From: Aquatica leii
Taxonomy: Eukaryota; Arthropoda; Insecta; Coleoptera; Lampyridae
DNA length: 64,000 bases
Reading direction: 5' to 3'
Assembly: GCA_035610365.1 (NCBI GenBank)
Contig: CM069435.1
Span: forward strand, 91,111,389-91,175,388
Shown: piece by piece, positions 63,781-64,000 of the stretch
Numbering within the stretch: the first letter of the stretch is position 1
Layout: every line of letters begins with the position of its first letter
Made by a program: the position numbers and the translations under genes
The notes under the pieces: generated by a model
Told to the model about the DNA's origin: nothing
Database searches by the model: none
Seen by the model: the letters and a program-made list of their open reading frames with translations, nothing else

Positions 63781-64000
63781 GAATACTGCATTTTTTCTTC
63801 GGCTCGCTGATACTGTTATCTAAAAATAAGGGGCTCAAAAAAATATAGAAAAAAATATGTATCAAAATTTTTATTTGCTGTTAGTTATAATTTTTCAAGA
63901 AAAATAAATAATTTAAAAATTAATTAACAACAGAATAATAATAATACAGTAATTCCAAAGATTCTCGGATTTGTTTATTCGCGTAACTAATCAAAATAAA
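63781..64000. other. AT-rich end of window
   Basis: Nothing recognisable is present. It may contain the 5' end of the hAT element whose transposase lies to the left. Confidence 0.4.

Overview
The window looks like AT-rich nuclear DNA from an insect, probably a beetle. That rests on 46-66 bp GT-AG introns, on arthropod versions of Rapsyn, Diaphanous and Asator/TTBK, and on the transposon families present; the order-level guess is weak. No bacterial operon, CRISPR array, rRNA or tRNA gene was recognised.

Four host genes are supported. (1) A Rapsyn orthologue, + strand, 4623-8360: TPR scaffold plus RING-H2, five coding exons. (2) The formin diaphanous, - strand, 8939-15987, convergent with Rapsyn: eighteen coding exons whose lengths sum to 1105 codons including the stop, with FH1, FH2 and a DAD motif. 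(3) An intronless 559-residue leucine-rich-repeat protein, + strand, 34497-36176, with no visible signal peptide or membrane anchor. (4) A tau-tubulin kinase (Asator), + strand, 44020-54525, with 12-13 coding exons.

Repeats and mobile elements fill the rest. 1-2880 is a degenerate AT-rich tandem array. 17.4-26.2 kb is a nest: two hAT elements with exact 8-bp target duplications, a 4-kb Tc1/mariner-type element carrying a LINE fragment, and a broken Gypsy-type fossil. 26.2-33.7 kb is a tandem duplication of about 1.3 kb whose first copy is split by a 4.93-kb element with perfect 19-bp inverted ends and TTAA duplications. 39.9-41.9 kb holds three ~455-bp tandem monomers, two of them split by MITEs, so that each monomer serves as the empty site for another. 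The large Asator intron carries a 1.37-kb hAT element and a BEL/Pao fossil. 55.4-63.8 kb is a pile of two LINE copies, a mariner-like element with ~400-bp inverted ends, and a hAT transposase split by a TACGTA-rich element.

Rapsyn clusters receptors at synapses, Diaphanous nucleates actin under Rho control, and Asator phosphorylates microtubule-associated substrates. They share a cytoskeletal theme, but nothing in the sequence shows that their proximity is functional. The most notable non-genic observations are the TTAA element with GAGCCC subterminal motifs and a near-perfect ~375-bp palindrome, the hAT group whose ends are packed with short palindromes (GTATCTAGATAC, TATCGCGATA), and a 62-66 bp palindromic micro-element found twice, each time inside another mobile element.
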